Shown one piece after another: positions 34,632-42,940 of a stretch of 61,667 nucleotides of DNA. The stretch is from contig CAZEGV010000007.1 in assembly GCA_964511645.1 (NCBI GenBank), positions 1 to 61,667 of the forward strand. Reading direction: 5' to 3'. This stretch comes from CAZEGV01 sp964511645 (lineage in GTDB: Bacteria > Bacteroidota > Bacteroidia > Cytophagales > JAAEPT01). The notes beneath the pieces are model-generated. The model was not told the DNA's origin. It saw only the letters and a list, made by a program, of their open reading frames with translations, and made no database searches. Position 1 is the first letter of the stretch. The number at the start of each line of letters is the position of its first letter. Both the position numbers and the translations under genes were made by a program.

Positions 34632-34926
34632 AGTGATAACAGTATTGGCAAAGCCAAATCAAACCATTTGGGATGTTGCTCTTGAGCAACATGGAAGCAT
34701 TTTGTCCATTTTCGCAGTGATAGACCTAAACGAAGAGATGAGAGAAGGAGTGAATTCAGACATAGTAGAAGGGATGGAGATAGGTATTGATTCTGACTTG
34801 ATTGTTGACGAAGAGGTAAAAGAGTATTACGATCAAAAAGGAATTGTTCCTGCAGGAGGTGAGTTTGGTTATTTAGGTGATTTTAATAATGATTTCAATA
34901 ATAATTTCAATAATAATTTTAAATAG
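34624..34926 (+). CDS. LysM-like tail protein X
   Basis: 100 aa. The N-terminal 50 residues (VLAKPNQTIWDVALEQHGSILSIFAVIDLNEE) resemble the LysM-like fold of small tail proteins (gpX). After EEVKEYYDQKGIVPAGGEFGYLG it ends in a tandem repeat of Asn and Phe (DFNNDFNNNFNNNFK), coded by 12-base repeats at 34881-34916. The repeat length could vary between strains. Confidence 0.65.
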   Translation: MTKVITVLAKPNQTIWDVALEQHGSILSIFAVIDLNEEMREGVNSDIVEGMEIGIDSDLIVDEEVKEYYDQKGIVPAGGEFGYLGDFNNDFNNNFNNNFK

Positions 34927-34932
34927 AGAACA

Positions 34933-35151
34933 ATGGCTGAATTAGACAAGACAGCACTAATAAATAAAATAGACGACTTTATTAAGGCAAACGGAGTTGG
35001 GGCTGTCACAGGAGACATTCTAAACGAGATTTTGAAAGATGTTGTGTTTAGTGCTTTCAACAAAATAGACGATTCTTCTGCTGTAGAAAATAATATTGGA
35101 ACGGCCGTTGAATTTGGAGAGTATATGGAAAATAATATCGAATCAATATAA
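34933..35151 (+). CDS. Small phage tail protein, unknown
   Basis: 72 aa with KTALINKIDDFIKANGVGAVTGDILNEILKDVVFSAFNKI. This motif often begins or precedes fibre proteins in Bacteroidota phages. Its stop overlaps the fibre start. It may be a fibre N-terminal attachment piece on a separate gene. Confidence 0.6.
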   Translation: MAELDKTALINKIDDFIKANGVGAVTGDILNEILKDVVFSAFNKIDDSSAVENNIGTAVEFGEYMENNIESI

Positions 35152-36605
35152 TGGCGACAGAATTAAGACAATTATCCGAATATTTAACTGAAAAGTTTAA
35201 CACTGTAATCACAGCGTTAAATTTAAAAATAGACGGACCTTCGAATAATGAGTTGATTGCTCAAAATTATCCTGATTTTAATCCTTATTTGTCAACAGCT
35301 ACTTACACGCAAGGAGATAGAGTGATGTATCGGTTCAGGTTATTTTCGTTTATACATGTAACTGATCAGCAAGGAGTAGCACCTCTTGACCAATTAGGGC
35401 AGTTAAACACAAATTGGTGGCGTGAATTATCGCCTAATAACGGGCATAATGCAGAACCTTGGAAAGATTCTGTTTACAAACCAAATGACATCGTTTTGTT
35501 TGGTGACAAACTTTACAGATGCACAGAGAATAATAGTCATTATTCTTCTAATTTTCCTGCCGAGTTGACAGCAGGAAAGTGGCAGATTCTGATTTCGGAA
35601 AATAACTTCTCAGATTCTGATAAGGCAATCGTTGGGAGCTTCGTAAATGTTAACAGAATTGTTGAAGTAACGACACAGCCTTCAGATACAATTTTATCTG
35701 AATCTTCTGATAATATTACTTTTATTTATGACTCAAATGTTTCAAGTTATGTCGTTGTTGTCGTGAGTGATTCTTTAACAGTTGGAGGAAGGTGTGAGTT
35801 TATTGCTCACCAAGCACCTTTTATGATCTCTTCAAATGGTGTTGAGATGAACATAATTGATTATCACAATATCTCATCGAATAATGCACGAAGGAAGTCT
35901 CTTCTCAGATTGCCTAACAATAGTTTTGGGAAATCAGGTCAAGTTTACTTAATTTCATCATTTGATTCAGAAACTGTTTTACCTCCTCCTCCTACTACTA
36001 TTAATTATTTACATTTTAACTCTGTTAATCATGATTGTGTTTTGATTCAAAGTGAAGATTATAACCTTAGTAAAACTCTATTTGAGTTTGGTGTAGTGGT
36101 AGATGTAGATTCTTTAGTTAATCCGATAACAGAGTATTTAATTTCAAGAGGATCTTCAAACGGTGCTCCAAAGTATCGGTTTGGTCTCCGTTATAACCCT
36201 TCAACGGATGAATTACAGTTTTTACTTCAAGGTACCACTTTTCTTAAATTAAGTAGTTTTAAAGCAACCTATTCAGGGAAAAAACGACTGTCAGCTAGAT
36301 ATGATGGTGTAAATGAACATATTTTAGTTGACGATGTGATAGTAGCTACAAGCAATCATAATATTAGACCTCTAAACTCTACAAGAAAATTTACAATAGG
36401 GGCATATAATGAGAATAACACGTCAACTCCAAGCACTGCATTTAGCTCAGCTAAATATTATGAAATATTTATTGATGGTGATGTCTGGAAGCTTCAAGAG
36501 GGTTCAGGTTTTGCTGTTACAAGTGAGATTGGCGGAAAAAATGGTGTAGGTCAAACTGCGAATGCAGGCGGATTAACTTACTGGGATGCAAACGTTTGGA
36601 AATAA
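35151..36605 (+). CDS. Tail fibre/adhesin with LamG-like C-terminal domain
   Basis: 484 aa. Residues about 40-150 contain two CBM5/12-like modules (YTQGDRVMYRFRLFSFIH, then WKDSVYKPNDIVLFGDKLYRCTEN). A beta-rich linker leads to a run of Pro (PPPPTT) near residue 280. A C-terminal concanavalin/LamG-like domain follows (YRFGLRYNPSTDELQFLL, SARYDGVNEHILVDDVIVAT, FTIGAYNENN). It is the likely receptor-binding protein for surface glycans. Position among baseplate genes supports this. Confidence 0.7.
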   Translation: MATELRQLSEYLTEKFNTVITALNLKIDGPSNNELIAQNYPDFNPYLSTATYTQGDRVMYRFRLFSFIHVTDQQGVAPLDQLGQLNTNWWRELSPNNGHNAEPWKDSVYKPNDIVLFGDKLYRCTENNSHYSSNFPAELTAGKWQILISENNFSDSDKAIVGSFVNVNRIVEVTTQPSDTILSESSDNITFIYDSNVSSYVVVVVSDSLTVGGRCEFIAHQAPFMISSNGVEMNIIDYHNISSNNARRKSLLRLPNNSFGKSGQVYLISSFDSETVLPPPPTTINYLHFNSVNHDCVLIQSEDYNLSKTLFEFGVVVDVDSLVNPITEYLISRGSSNGAPKYRFGLRYNPSTDELQFLLQGTTFLKLSSFKATYSGKKRLSARYDGVNEHILVDDVIVATSNHNIRPLNSTRKFTIGAYNENNTSTPSTAFSSAKYYEIFIDGDVWKLQEGSGFAVTSEIGGKNGVGQTANAGGLTYWDANVWK

Positions 36606-36916
36606 TGATAAAGACAACTATTTATATAATATTCGACATGACAGCTCATCTCACAGAAAGTAATGTAGCTATTATAAATGAGCAACAGGGAACAAATTAC
36701 CCTGTTGGGATTACGTACCAAAACCTATATGATTCTCGCACAACTTCACGAGGGTATTTTAGAAAATTAAACGGTAAAGATGTTTGGATATTACCATCAA
36801 TTTCATCAACAATTGATATGACAGGCGTTAATTATGACGTGATTATAGAACTTACAAATGAAGAATTTGTAAATGATTTTGAGCAGAGTTTAGACATTAT
36901 AGAAGACATCTTATGA
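36605..36916 (+). CDS. Small phage protein, unknown
   Basis: 103 aa from ATG 36605, which overlaps the fibre stop by one base. MIKTTIYIIFDMTAHLTESNVAIINEQQGTNYP, then FRKLNGKDVWILPS, gives no recognised domain. It overlaps the DUF1353 gene by four bases, so it belongs to the tail operon. Confidence 0.6.
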   Translation: MIKTTIYIIFDMTAHLTESNVAIINEQQGTNYPVGITYQNLYDSRTTSRGYFRKLNGKDVWILPSISSTIDMTGVNYDVIIELTNEEFVNDFEQSLDIIEDIL

Positions 36917-37326
36917 AAGTAGTAGTATTGGAAGAGAAATTTTTAGACAATGTTCCTGTTTGTATTAAAAGAGGGACAAAAAAAAGATATGTATTATTGT
37001 CAGATATAGAGATAGTGTTAACGAGTAGTGATGTGATTGTGATACATAAAGGATTCCAATTTGATGGTCGTTCGACACCATTATTGCTTACACCATTTAT
37101 GCCATCAGTTAGTGATGCTTTTCTAGCTTACTTGCTTCATGATTGGCTTTATGCTACTGACTATATGTATAATAAATATGGTTACAAGATAAGTAAACTG
37201 TTCGCTGATCAACAAATGCTAAACTTAGCAGGGCAACTAGAATCAAGGAATTATGACAATAAAATAAGTTTTTGGGCTGTGAGAATTTTCGGCGGTTCGG
37301 TTTATAAAAAAAGAGAAAATGGCTAG
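36913..37326 (+). CDS. DUF1353 phage protein
   Basis: 137 aa. The family motif is clear: HKGFQFDGRSTPLLLTPFMPSVSDAFLAYLLHDWLYAT, with later ADQQMLNLAG. DUF1353 proteins are frequent in phage late operons and their role is unknown. It overlaps the gp47-like gene by eight bases. Confidence 0.8.
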   Translation: MKVVVLEEKFLDNVPVCIKRGTKKRYVLLSDIEIVLTSSDVIVIHKGFQFDGRSTPLLLTPFMPSVSDAFLAYLLHDWLYATDYMYNKYGYKISKLFADQQMLNLAGQLESRNYDNKISFWAVRIFGGSVYKKRENG

Positions 37327-38188
37327 AAGTATAGGGGAGATATATGATGAGATGGCTTCTGAGAAAGAGACCCTCGTTACGTTAAGTGCTTTACAGCCAA
37401 ACATAGATAATACACAGTTGTTGTTGTCAGACCTAACCTCTCGTAGCAAGGTGGCGGTTTGGCGATTAATTTTCTTTGTGATTTCTGTCTCAATTTGGGT
37501 TCATGAAAAATTATTTGACAAGTATGCTTTAGAGGTAGAGAGTAGGTCTAAAGAAATTATTCCGGGCCCAATTATTTGGTATAGAGAAATATCGTTTAAC
37601 TTCCAGTTTGGAGATTCTTTGCTGTGGATTAAAGAGAAGTATCAATATTCTATTATCGATGATTTAAAGAAGATAATAAAGCGTTGCTCTGTTATAGACA
37701 GAGGTGGGCAGGTTCGAATTAAAGTAGCTAAATTAGACAATAATAATCAGCCTGTACCTCTTAGTTACTCTCAAGTAACTGCGTTTTATTCTTACATAAA
37801 CCTTGTAAAAATGGCAGGAACAAATGTAGAGGTGATAAATCGGGAGGCTGATTTGTTGAGAATTAATTATGACATTTATTATAACCCTCTAGTTCTCAAG
37901 CAAACAGGAGAGTCAATTGAGAACCCTGGAGTTTTCCCTGTCAAAGACTCTATTAATACATATATTCAAGACTTGCCATTTGATGGTGTGCTCAATATAA
38001 ATAGATTAACAGATCGGATTCAGGCTATAAAAGGCGTGATAGATCCAGTTATAACGTTTTCCGCTTCAAAATATGGGGGGTTAGACTATCAAGAGTTTAC
38101 AAAAGATTATGCCTCTGATGCAGGCTACATGAAAGTAGATCCTGCGTTTCCTCTGTCTTCATCTCTTAACTACATCACAGATGTTTGA
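37319..38188 (+). CDS. Baseplate J-like protein (Mu gp47-like)
   Basis: 289 aa. It starts RSIGEIYDEMASEKETLVTLSALQPN and contains VWRLIFFVISVSIWVHEKLFDKY and WYREISFNFQFGDSLLWI, as in the shorter J/gp47 proteins of Bacteroidota phages. The C-terminal half (VFPVKDSINTYIQDLPFDGVLNINRLTDRIQAIKGVID) is the conserved wedge domain. It forms the outer baseplate wedge. It overlaps gp48-like by eight bases. Confidence 0.78.
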   Translation: MARSIGEIYDEMASEKETLVTLSALQPNIDNTQLLLSDLTSRSKVAVWRLIFFVISVSIWVHEKLFDKYALEVESRSKEIIPGPIIWYREISFNFQFGDSLLWIKEKYQYSIIDDLKKIIKRCSVIDRGGQVRIKVAKLDNNNQPVPLSYSQVTAFYSYINLVKMAGTNVEVINREADLLRINYDIYYNPLVLKQTGESIENPGVFPVKDSINTYIQDLPFDGVLNINRLTDRIQAIKGVIDPVITFSASKYGGLDYQEFTKDYASDAGYMKVDPAFPLSSSLNYITDV

Positions 38189-38657
38189 TGTTGATTTCAA
38201 CGATATTGCTGTAAAATTAACGCCTGTTTTCCTGAGAAAAAAACGGTTTTTTTATTTTCTTAAGGCTTGCCTGAAACCTCTTAAGTCTATTAATTTGGAC
38301 TTTTTAAAGTTAAGAAGCAATATCCATTATCGTCTATTGTTTAATGGTCAAGTCATTTACTTAAATCATTATTTAAACGATGTTTACGACCCGATTAAAC
38401 GAAGGATTTATATTGATGATGTGTCAAATATAGATTACAATTATGTTTATAATAATCCTGAGCAATTACAAGATTTATACTTGTCTAATACGGCTGAGGA
38501 CACGCCTTTGTACCTGCTTAATTATTTAGAATATATCAAGAAGGTTCATTTCATCATTAATATACCAACTGATGTGTCGTATAACGAATTATTGCTTAGA
38601 AGTCAGGTAGACATATATCGTCAAGCAGGTAAGAATTATGTATTAAAAATTATTTAG
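38181..38657 (+). CDS. Baseplate protein (Mu gp48-like)
   Basis: 158 aa. LTPVFLRKKRFFYFLKACLKPLKSINLDFLKLRSNIHYRLLFNGQVIYLNHYLND is characteristic of the Bacteroidota protein found right after gp47. It probably connects wedge and fibre as gp48 does in Mu; the assignment is by gene order and this motif. Confidence 0.68.
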   Translation: MFDVDFNDIAVKLTPVFLRKKRFFYFLKACLKPLKSINLDFLKLRSNIHYRLLFNGQVIYLNHYLNDVYDPIKRRIYIDDVSNIDYNYVYNNPEQLQDLYLSNTAEDTPLYLLNYLEYIKKVHFIINIPTDVSYNELLLRSQVDIYRQAGKNYVLKII

Positions 38658-38660
38658 ATT

Positions 38661-39599
38661 ATGAAAAAGTTATCGATAGATTTTAACGGCGGATTCCCGC
38701 TAATGTTAGACAATCTCAGATTTATGCAAGCTGCTTACCAGCAACTATCAGCGTTTCAAGTACAATCAGATTTGCCTTTAGGGGTTGATAAGTGTATAAT
38801 GAAAGGCTTACAGGTGTTCTACTCAGGGAATAACGATGAGTATATTTCACATACAAAAGGGGTTGTTTATTTTGAAGGTGAGATTTATGAGGTTGAAGCG
38901 TTAACAACACCTACTCTTTTGTCTAACCCTTCTTTAATATTAGATGTCAAAGAAGAGTTTAGCGTTATTTATCAGGATGGAACTTCTCGTAAAGTTCATC
39001 ACATTCGTAATTTAAAATTAGGTGAGACTAATGATGATGGGGCATTGTTATTATTGTCTGATCTTGAGAGAAGAGAGGTTTTGGTAAAATCCAATATTTT
39101 CCCTTCAGGAACTGTATTAGACGTTAAGTTGAGCAATGTCCAAACTCATTTTAACGCATTAGGAGTTGGAATAAGTGACTCTTGGCGTGGATGGGAGATT
39201 GATGCCGATTCAAAAGGGAGGGTGATTGTTGGTTATGATCCTGGTCAAGGTGATTACAATAATCCAGATGGCTCTAAAATCGGCGGGCTAAAAGAAGTTT
39301 CTTTGACTGTTCAGCAACTCGCTACTCACTATCATAAAAAAGGAACTTTAGATGTTGTTCGAGGAGGACCTCATAGTCACTCGTGGACAGATGGTCGCCC
39401 TGACTCAATTACTAGCGCTCAGGATCACAGCACGGGTCATTCAGGGCATAATGGAGTTCAATTCCATACAACAGAAATCAACGCTGATAGTGGTGATCAT
39501 GATCATGTTTTGCAAGGAAAAGTGTCTCAAGAAGGAGGAGGGCAATCGCACGAAAATAGACAGCCGTTTATTGTTTATTTACGAGTAGTAAAATTGTAA
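38661..39599 (+). CDS. Tail fibre with collar-type, His-rich C-terminus
   Basis: 312 aa. The first 150 residues (FNGGFPLMLDNLRFMQAAYQQLSAFQ) belong to the fibre-base proteins of Bacteroidota phages. Residues about 205-312 resemble the phage tail collar domain: WEIDADSKGRVIVGYDPGQGDYN, then KEVSLTVQQLATHYHKKG, ending GGGQSHENRQPFIVYLRVVKL. A stretch with many HxH and GH pairs (HSHSW, HSTGHSGHN, GDHDH) looks like metal-binding fibre tips. It is the last phage gene; the sequence then changes character. Confidence 0.75.
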   Translation: MKKLSIDFNGGFPLMLDNLRFMQAAYQQLSAFQVQSDLPLGVDKCIMKGLQVFYSGNNDEYISHTKGVVYFEGEIYEVEALTTPTLLSNPSLILDVKEEFSVIYQDGTSRKVHHIRNLKLGETNDDGALLLLSDLERREVLVKSNIFPSGTVLDVKLSNVQTHFNALGVGISDSWRGWEIDADSKGRVIVGYDPGQGDYNNPDGSKIGGLKEVSLTVQQLATHYHKKGTLDVVRGGPHSHSWTDGRPDSITSAQDHSTGHSGHNGVQFHTTEINADSGDHDHVLQGKVSQEGGGQSHENRQPFIVYLRVVKL

Positions 39600-39616
39600 T
39601 TGTTTTAATTTTATGT

Positions 39617-39652
39617 GTACAATTCGTTTTTTCATTTGGTACAATTCGTTTT
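39617..39652 (+). repeat. Two 14-bp direct repeats spaced 22 bp at the right prophage edge
   Basis: GTACAATTCGTTTT at 39617-39630 and again at 39639-39652. A 22-bp period is that of Mu transposase-binding sites, so these may be end-binding sites of the original phage. The inner 12-mer ACAATTCGTTTT also occurs at 14765-14776 upstream of groES. Role unproven. Confidence 0.6.
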
Positions 39653-40021
39653 GTGGATTATAACATCTTTGAAAATAATTTCATTGATGAGTTTTATACC
39701 TACTTAGTCATTAATTACGACTCAACAAGTTCTAAAGAAGTAATTAAATTTAACGAATCCATAGGTTTATGCTCTTTCAAACAATCTTTTGGTAGGATTC
39801 ACTACTATTTAGACCAATGTAACCTACCTAATAAAAAGAAAATCTCAGTTATCTTTTCAGGGTATTCAAAGAAGAGTATTCAATTTTTTGTTCAAGATAT
39901 ACAACACTCTTTTGACATAGATGACATAAAACATCAATGGGATAAACACAAAAAATCATACAATCCTATATCAGGTTTCAAAAGCCCTCATTATTCTATT
40001 ATAAAAACTCAATATTATTAA
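39653..40021 (+). CDS. Hypothetical protein, possibly 5'-truncated
   Basis: 122 aa from GTG 39653: FVDYNIFENNFIDEFYTYLVINYD, YYLDQCNLPNKKKISVIFSGYSKKSIQFF. No known domain is seen. The frame is open upstream to 39560 and would add a hydrophobic stretch (IVIVLILCVQFVFSFG) but has no ATG, GTG or TTG there. It could be a host gene whose beginning was removed by the phage, or a phage gene with a GTG start. Confidence 0.5.
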   Translation: MDYNIFENNFIDEFYTYLVINYDSTSSKEVIKFNESIGLCSFKQSFGRIHYYLDQCNLPNKKKISVIFSGYSKKSIQFFVQDIQHSFDIDDIKHQWDKHKKSYNPISGFKSPHYSIIKTQYY

Positions 40022-40065
40022 AATATGAATTTAAATTATAAATGTTATAAATTAAAATTTGTTTA

Positions 40066-40872
40066 ATGGACATCATCTCTCATACTTTGTCTGGTGTGGC
40101 TGTAGGTACAGTAATTGCCAGCTACGGAAGTGCTAAACTTCGTAATAAAATCAAGACAATACTTATTGCAGGATTGGGAGGTGTCATGCCCGATCTTGAT
40201 GCTTTTTCTTTATGGTCTAAATTTGATAATACTATTGGTAGTTTTTTCGATTTGGCTCATAGCGGTTCAATAATTTATTTTGGGAAATTTTGGTACTCTC
40301 ACCACGCAGGGTTTCATTCTATATTTACTGCTCTTCTACTACCTTTTTTATATTTATTAATCACTAGTGGTTGGTCAATTATTTTTCAAAGAGATTTTAA
40401 ATTGTTTCTTGAAATAAAAAACTACAAAATTCATATCATTGCCTTTTCACTTGGTTTTCTTCTCCACCTATTAGAAGACTTGCCTACTCCAAGTGGTGTT
40501 TGGGGTGGTGTTCGGTTGTTTTTTCCTAACGATATATATATTGGTGGCTGGGGTAAAATCTGGTGGTGGAATAATTATGACATAGTACTTATTATTTCTA
40601 TGATAATTATCACCAATATCATAATTCATATTATAAAAAAATTCAAAACAACAATCAACGATAAGCTTATTAATATGAGTATTTTCGTTGTGTTTTCATT
40701 TATTATCCTATACCAAATCAATACAAGAGGTTTTGATTTTAATTATAAAGGACATACTACTAAGTACCAAAAATACGAAGCCCAATCCAAACTCATACAG
40801 AGAAAGATACTGGGCAACCGTATTTATAACATAATGGAAAAAATAGATAATACTATCCCATTAAATTTTTAA
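40066..40872 (+). CDS. YdjM/DUF457-type membrane metal-dependent hydrolase
   Basis: 268 aa, four or five membrane helices. The family signature MDIISHTLSGVAVGT, then AGLGGVMPDLDAF, YSHHAGFHSIFTALLLPF and FSLGFLLHLLEDLPTPSGV, supplies the His/Asp residues of DUF457. Members, such as E. coli YdjM, are LexA-regulated inner-membrane proteins of uncertain activity. It is convergent with the DUF4386 gene. Confidence 0.85.
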   Translation: MDIISHTLSGVAVGTVIASYGSAKLRNKIKTILIAGLGGVMPDLDAFSLWSKFDNTIGSFFDLAHSGSIIYFGKFWYSHHAGFHSIFTALLLPFLYLLITSGWSIIFQRDFKLFLEIKNYKIHIIAFSLGFLLHLLEDLPTPSGVWGGVRLFFPNDIYIGGWGKIWWWNNYDIVLIISMIIITNIIIHIIKKFKTTINDKLINMSIFVVFSFIILYQINTRGFDFNYKGHTTKYQKYEAQSKLIQRKILGNRIYNIMEKIDNTIPLNF

Positions 40873-40885
40873 GCTTAATTAGATT

Positions 40886-41569
40886 TTAAAACTTTTCATC
40901 TGTTAATTCTAAATTTAACCCTTTTACTAATAACCAAATAGCCAATACTATTTCTTGAAAAACAAGAGGTATCGTAATTACCCCATATTCTATCGAAACA
41001 ACTTCAATTAACTCAAATAACAATAAAAAACTTGCTAAAATAATAAACACATTGCCTATAACTCCCCAAAACGATAGCCATACAGGAATGAATTTCCCCT
41101 TATATAAAATATAGTATAAAATCAAATTACCTAAACCTGTAGCTAAGATAACCCCTAAATGATTTATTAAATCTCGGGTGAGCATTAACACCTCACTTAT
41201 TGTCTCAAAAAAAATCACCTCAGAGGTTGGGTGAGCCAAATATTTTTCACTTATAAGAATAAAAATAGGTAATAATATAATCCCTAATAACTGAAACACT
41301 CCTGCAGCAATTCTAAACCCTACAAAACCAAGTGATAGTGTTTTGTTATACTTACTCAAAACTTGATAGAGTAAAAGTGAAAAACCAATATAAATTGGAA
41401 CTAATAAAAACTGAAAGATTGCTCCAGTTAAAACCTGAGCTCTATTCGGAAATACTTCTCTAAGAATATCTCCACTTTCTACAGATGGAACGATACTTAA
41501 TATACCTGAAATTATTCCTAAAATAATTAACACACCCGCACTTCTTGAAATTCTTTTATTTGAGTTCAT
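40886..41569 (-). CDS. DUF4386 integral membrane protein
   Basis: 227 aa from ATG 41569; a GTG five codons earlier is possible. Six or so membrane helices with RISRSAGVLIILGIISGILSIV at the start and GFRIAAGVFQLLGIILLPIFI in the middle, both typical of DUF4386. Function unknown. Confidence 0.8.
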   Translation of the reverse strand: MNSNKRISRSAGVLIILGIISGILSIVPSVESGDILREVFPNRAQVLTGAIFQFLLVPIYIGFSLLLYQVLSKYNKTLSLGFVGFRIAAGVFQLLGIILLPIFILISEKYLAHPTSEVIFFETISEVLMLTRDLINHLGVILATGLGNLILYYILYKGKFIPVWLSFWGVIGNVFIILASFLLLFELIEVVSIEYGVITIPLVFQEIVLAIWLLVKGLNLELTDEKF

Positions 41570-41667
41570 TCTATTATTTTTCACCTAATATATACGCCAA
41601 TATAGATGTTTTTAGGTTACCCTAAGCTTAGTAAACTGTATAGTTAACCAACCTCTGCTCTGCGTGA

Positions 41668-41730
41668 GGGATTGAAGTGGAAATCCTTTGCTGAGGAACG
41701 AAGCAAAGATTGGGAACGAAAAAGCCCGAC
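41668..41730 (+). repeat. Dispersed hairpin repeat, copy A
   Basis: GGGATTGAAGTGGAAATCC, then CTTTGCT and AGCAAAG forming a 7-bp stem around nine bases, then ATTGGGAACGAAAAAGCCCGAC. It shares both flanks with copies B (57186) and C (9423, minus). It lies in a 249-base intergenic region that holds no gene. Confidence 0.65.
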
Positions 41731-41818
41731 CTCGCTCTTGATTGATGTGGTATTTATCGGATTAATGGTACTTTTGAGACAAGGTAACTGCTCACGGATA
41801 CAACAAAGAGGACACGCC

Positions 41819-42940
41819 CTAATTTGTCTTTTTATAACTGATTACGGCTAAGCCATTCATAACCACAGCATAAATAAAGGTTTTGACTAATTGTGGCAAT
41901 ATATCGGTCAGGCCCGCCCCTTTGAGCATTACCATACGCATCACTTGTACAAAATACTTGACAGGATTGAATTCGGTAACGACTTGAGCCCACTCTGGCA
42001 TACTCTCGATTGGGGTAAATAAGCCACTCATCAAAATGAAAATAACGACAAAAAACCAAGCGATAAACATGGCTTGTTGCTGTGTGTCGGTGAAGTTGGA
42101 AATGAAAAATCCCATGCCCAAAATAACCAATAAGTAGATGCTTGTATAAAAATAAATCACAGCCAAACTGCCTAACATCGGCACGTCAAAAATAAGTTTT
42201 GCTAAAATCAAACCGATGGTCAACAAGCCAAAGCCGATAATCCAAAAGGGAAATAATTTACCGATAATAAACTGGTATTTCTTGATTGGTGTAACGTTGA
42301 TTTGCTCCAATGTTCCTATTTCTTTTTCTCGGACGATGTTCATTCCTGCCAAGAAAAGCGTAATCATAGTAACCAATAAAACCAATATACCAGGCACCAT
42401 AAAAGTCTTGTAATTCAGGGTTTTGTTGTACCAAAAAGAGGGTATCGCCAAGATGCTTTGTGGTATATTTTTTCGGTCGGAAGGACGAATGAGTTTTAGT
42501 TGTGCGTTGCGATTAAATTGCATCAATACTTGGCTAATATATACGCTTTCTACTCCTGCTGCTGCTCCATCAATGGCATTGATACGAAGTGCTAAATCAG
42601 TCTTTTTTTCTTTTAAAATATTCTTTTCAAAAGAATGAGGTATTTCTAATACGACATCTACATCGCCATTGAGCATGGCTGATTGTGCTTGTTTGTCGGA
42701 CGAAAAACTTTTGATTACATTAAAATAAGCTGAAGCACTAAATTTTTCTATCAACTGTCTCGAAAATGATGTTCGGTCGTTGTCGATATAAGAAAACTTG
42801 ATGTCTTTGACTTCAAATGTGGCTGCGTTAGAGAGTATAACAAGCTGAATAATAGGCAATACAAAGATAATAGGCAACATTGCCTTGTTTCTAAATATCT
42901 GCTTAAATTCTTTTTGAATGATGTATATAATCGTTTTCAT
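41819..42940 (-). CDS. ABC-2 exporter permease (YbhR-like)
   Basis: 373 aa: one N-terminal helix (ILPIIQLVILSNAATF), a large periplasmic domain of about 130 residues, then five helices (FMVPGILVLLVTMITLFLAGMNIV and onward). KEIGTLEQINVTPIKKYQFIIGKLFPFW is the ABC-2 coupling signature. It pairs with the next permease, whose gene it overlaps by four bases. The set of two permeases, two ATPases, a fusion protein and TolC resembles E. coli ybhGFSR. Substrate likely a drug or amphiphile. Confidence 0.9.
   Translation of the reverse strand: MKTIIYIIQKEFKQIFRNKAMLPIIFVLPIIQLVILSNAATFEVKDIKFSYIDNDRTSFSRQLIEKFSASAYFNVIKSFSSDKQAQSAMLNGDVDVVLEIPHSFEKNILKEKKTDLALRINAIDGAAAGVESVYISQVLMQFNRNAQLKLIRPSDRKNIPQSILAIPSFWYNKTLNYKTFMVPGILVLLVTMITLFLAGMNIVREKEIGTLEQINVTPIKKYQFIIGKLFPFWIIGFGLLTIGLILAKLIFDVPMLGSLAVIYFYTSIYLLVILGMGFFISNFTDTQQQAMFIAWFFVVIFILMSGLFTPIESMPEWAQVVTEFNPVKYFVQVMRMVMLKGAGLTDILPQLVKTFIYAVVMNGLAVISYKKTN

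Larger units (their letters stand above)
19030..39660. mobile_element. Mu-like contractile-tail prophage, structural cassette only
   Basis: About 20.6 kb with Mu-type virion genes. The minus half holds small and large terminase, gp36-like, DUF935 portal, MuF, gpG-like and gp37-like genes. The plus half holds prohead protease, capsid, amidase and lysis genes, DUF2586 sheath, tube, frameshifting chaperone, tape measure, hub, spike, gp46/47/48-like baseplate and fibre genes. No transposase A/B, integrase, repressor, Gam or replication gene is present. The left border is set by the abrupt end of the gp37-like gene next to a broken host gene. The right border lies after the fibre gene, near two 22-bp-spaced direct repeats. 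Both borders are estimates. It may be a decayed prophage or a domesticated particle. Confidence 0.8.

Noticed and set aside
19030..39660. Calling the cassette a tailocin or type VI-like injector
   Set aside because: It contains terminase, portal, MuF, prohead protease and capsid, so it can make DNA-filled heads in principle.
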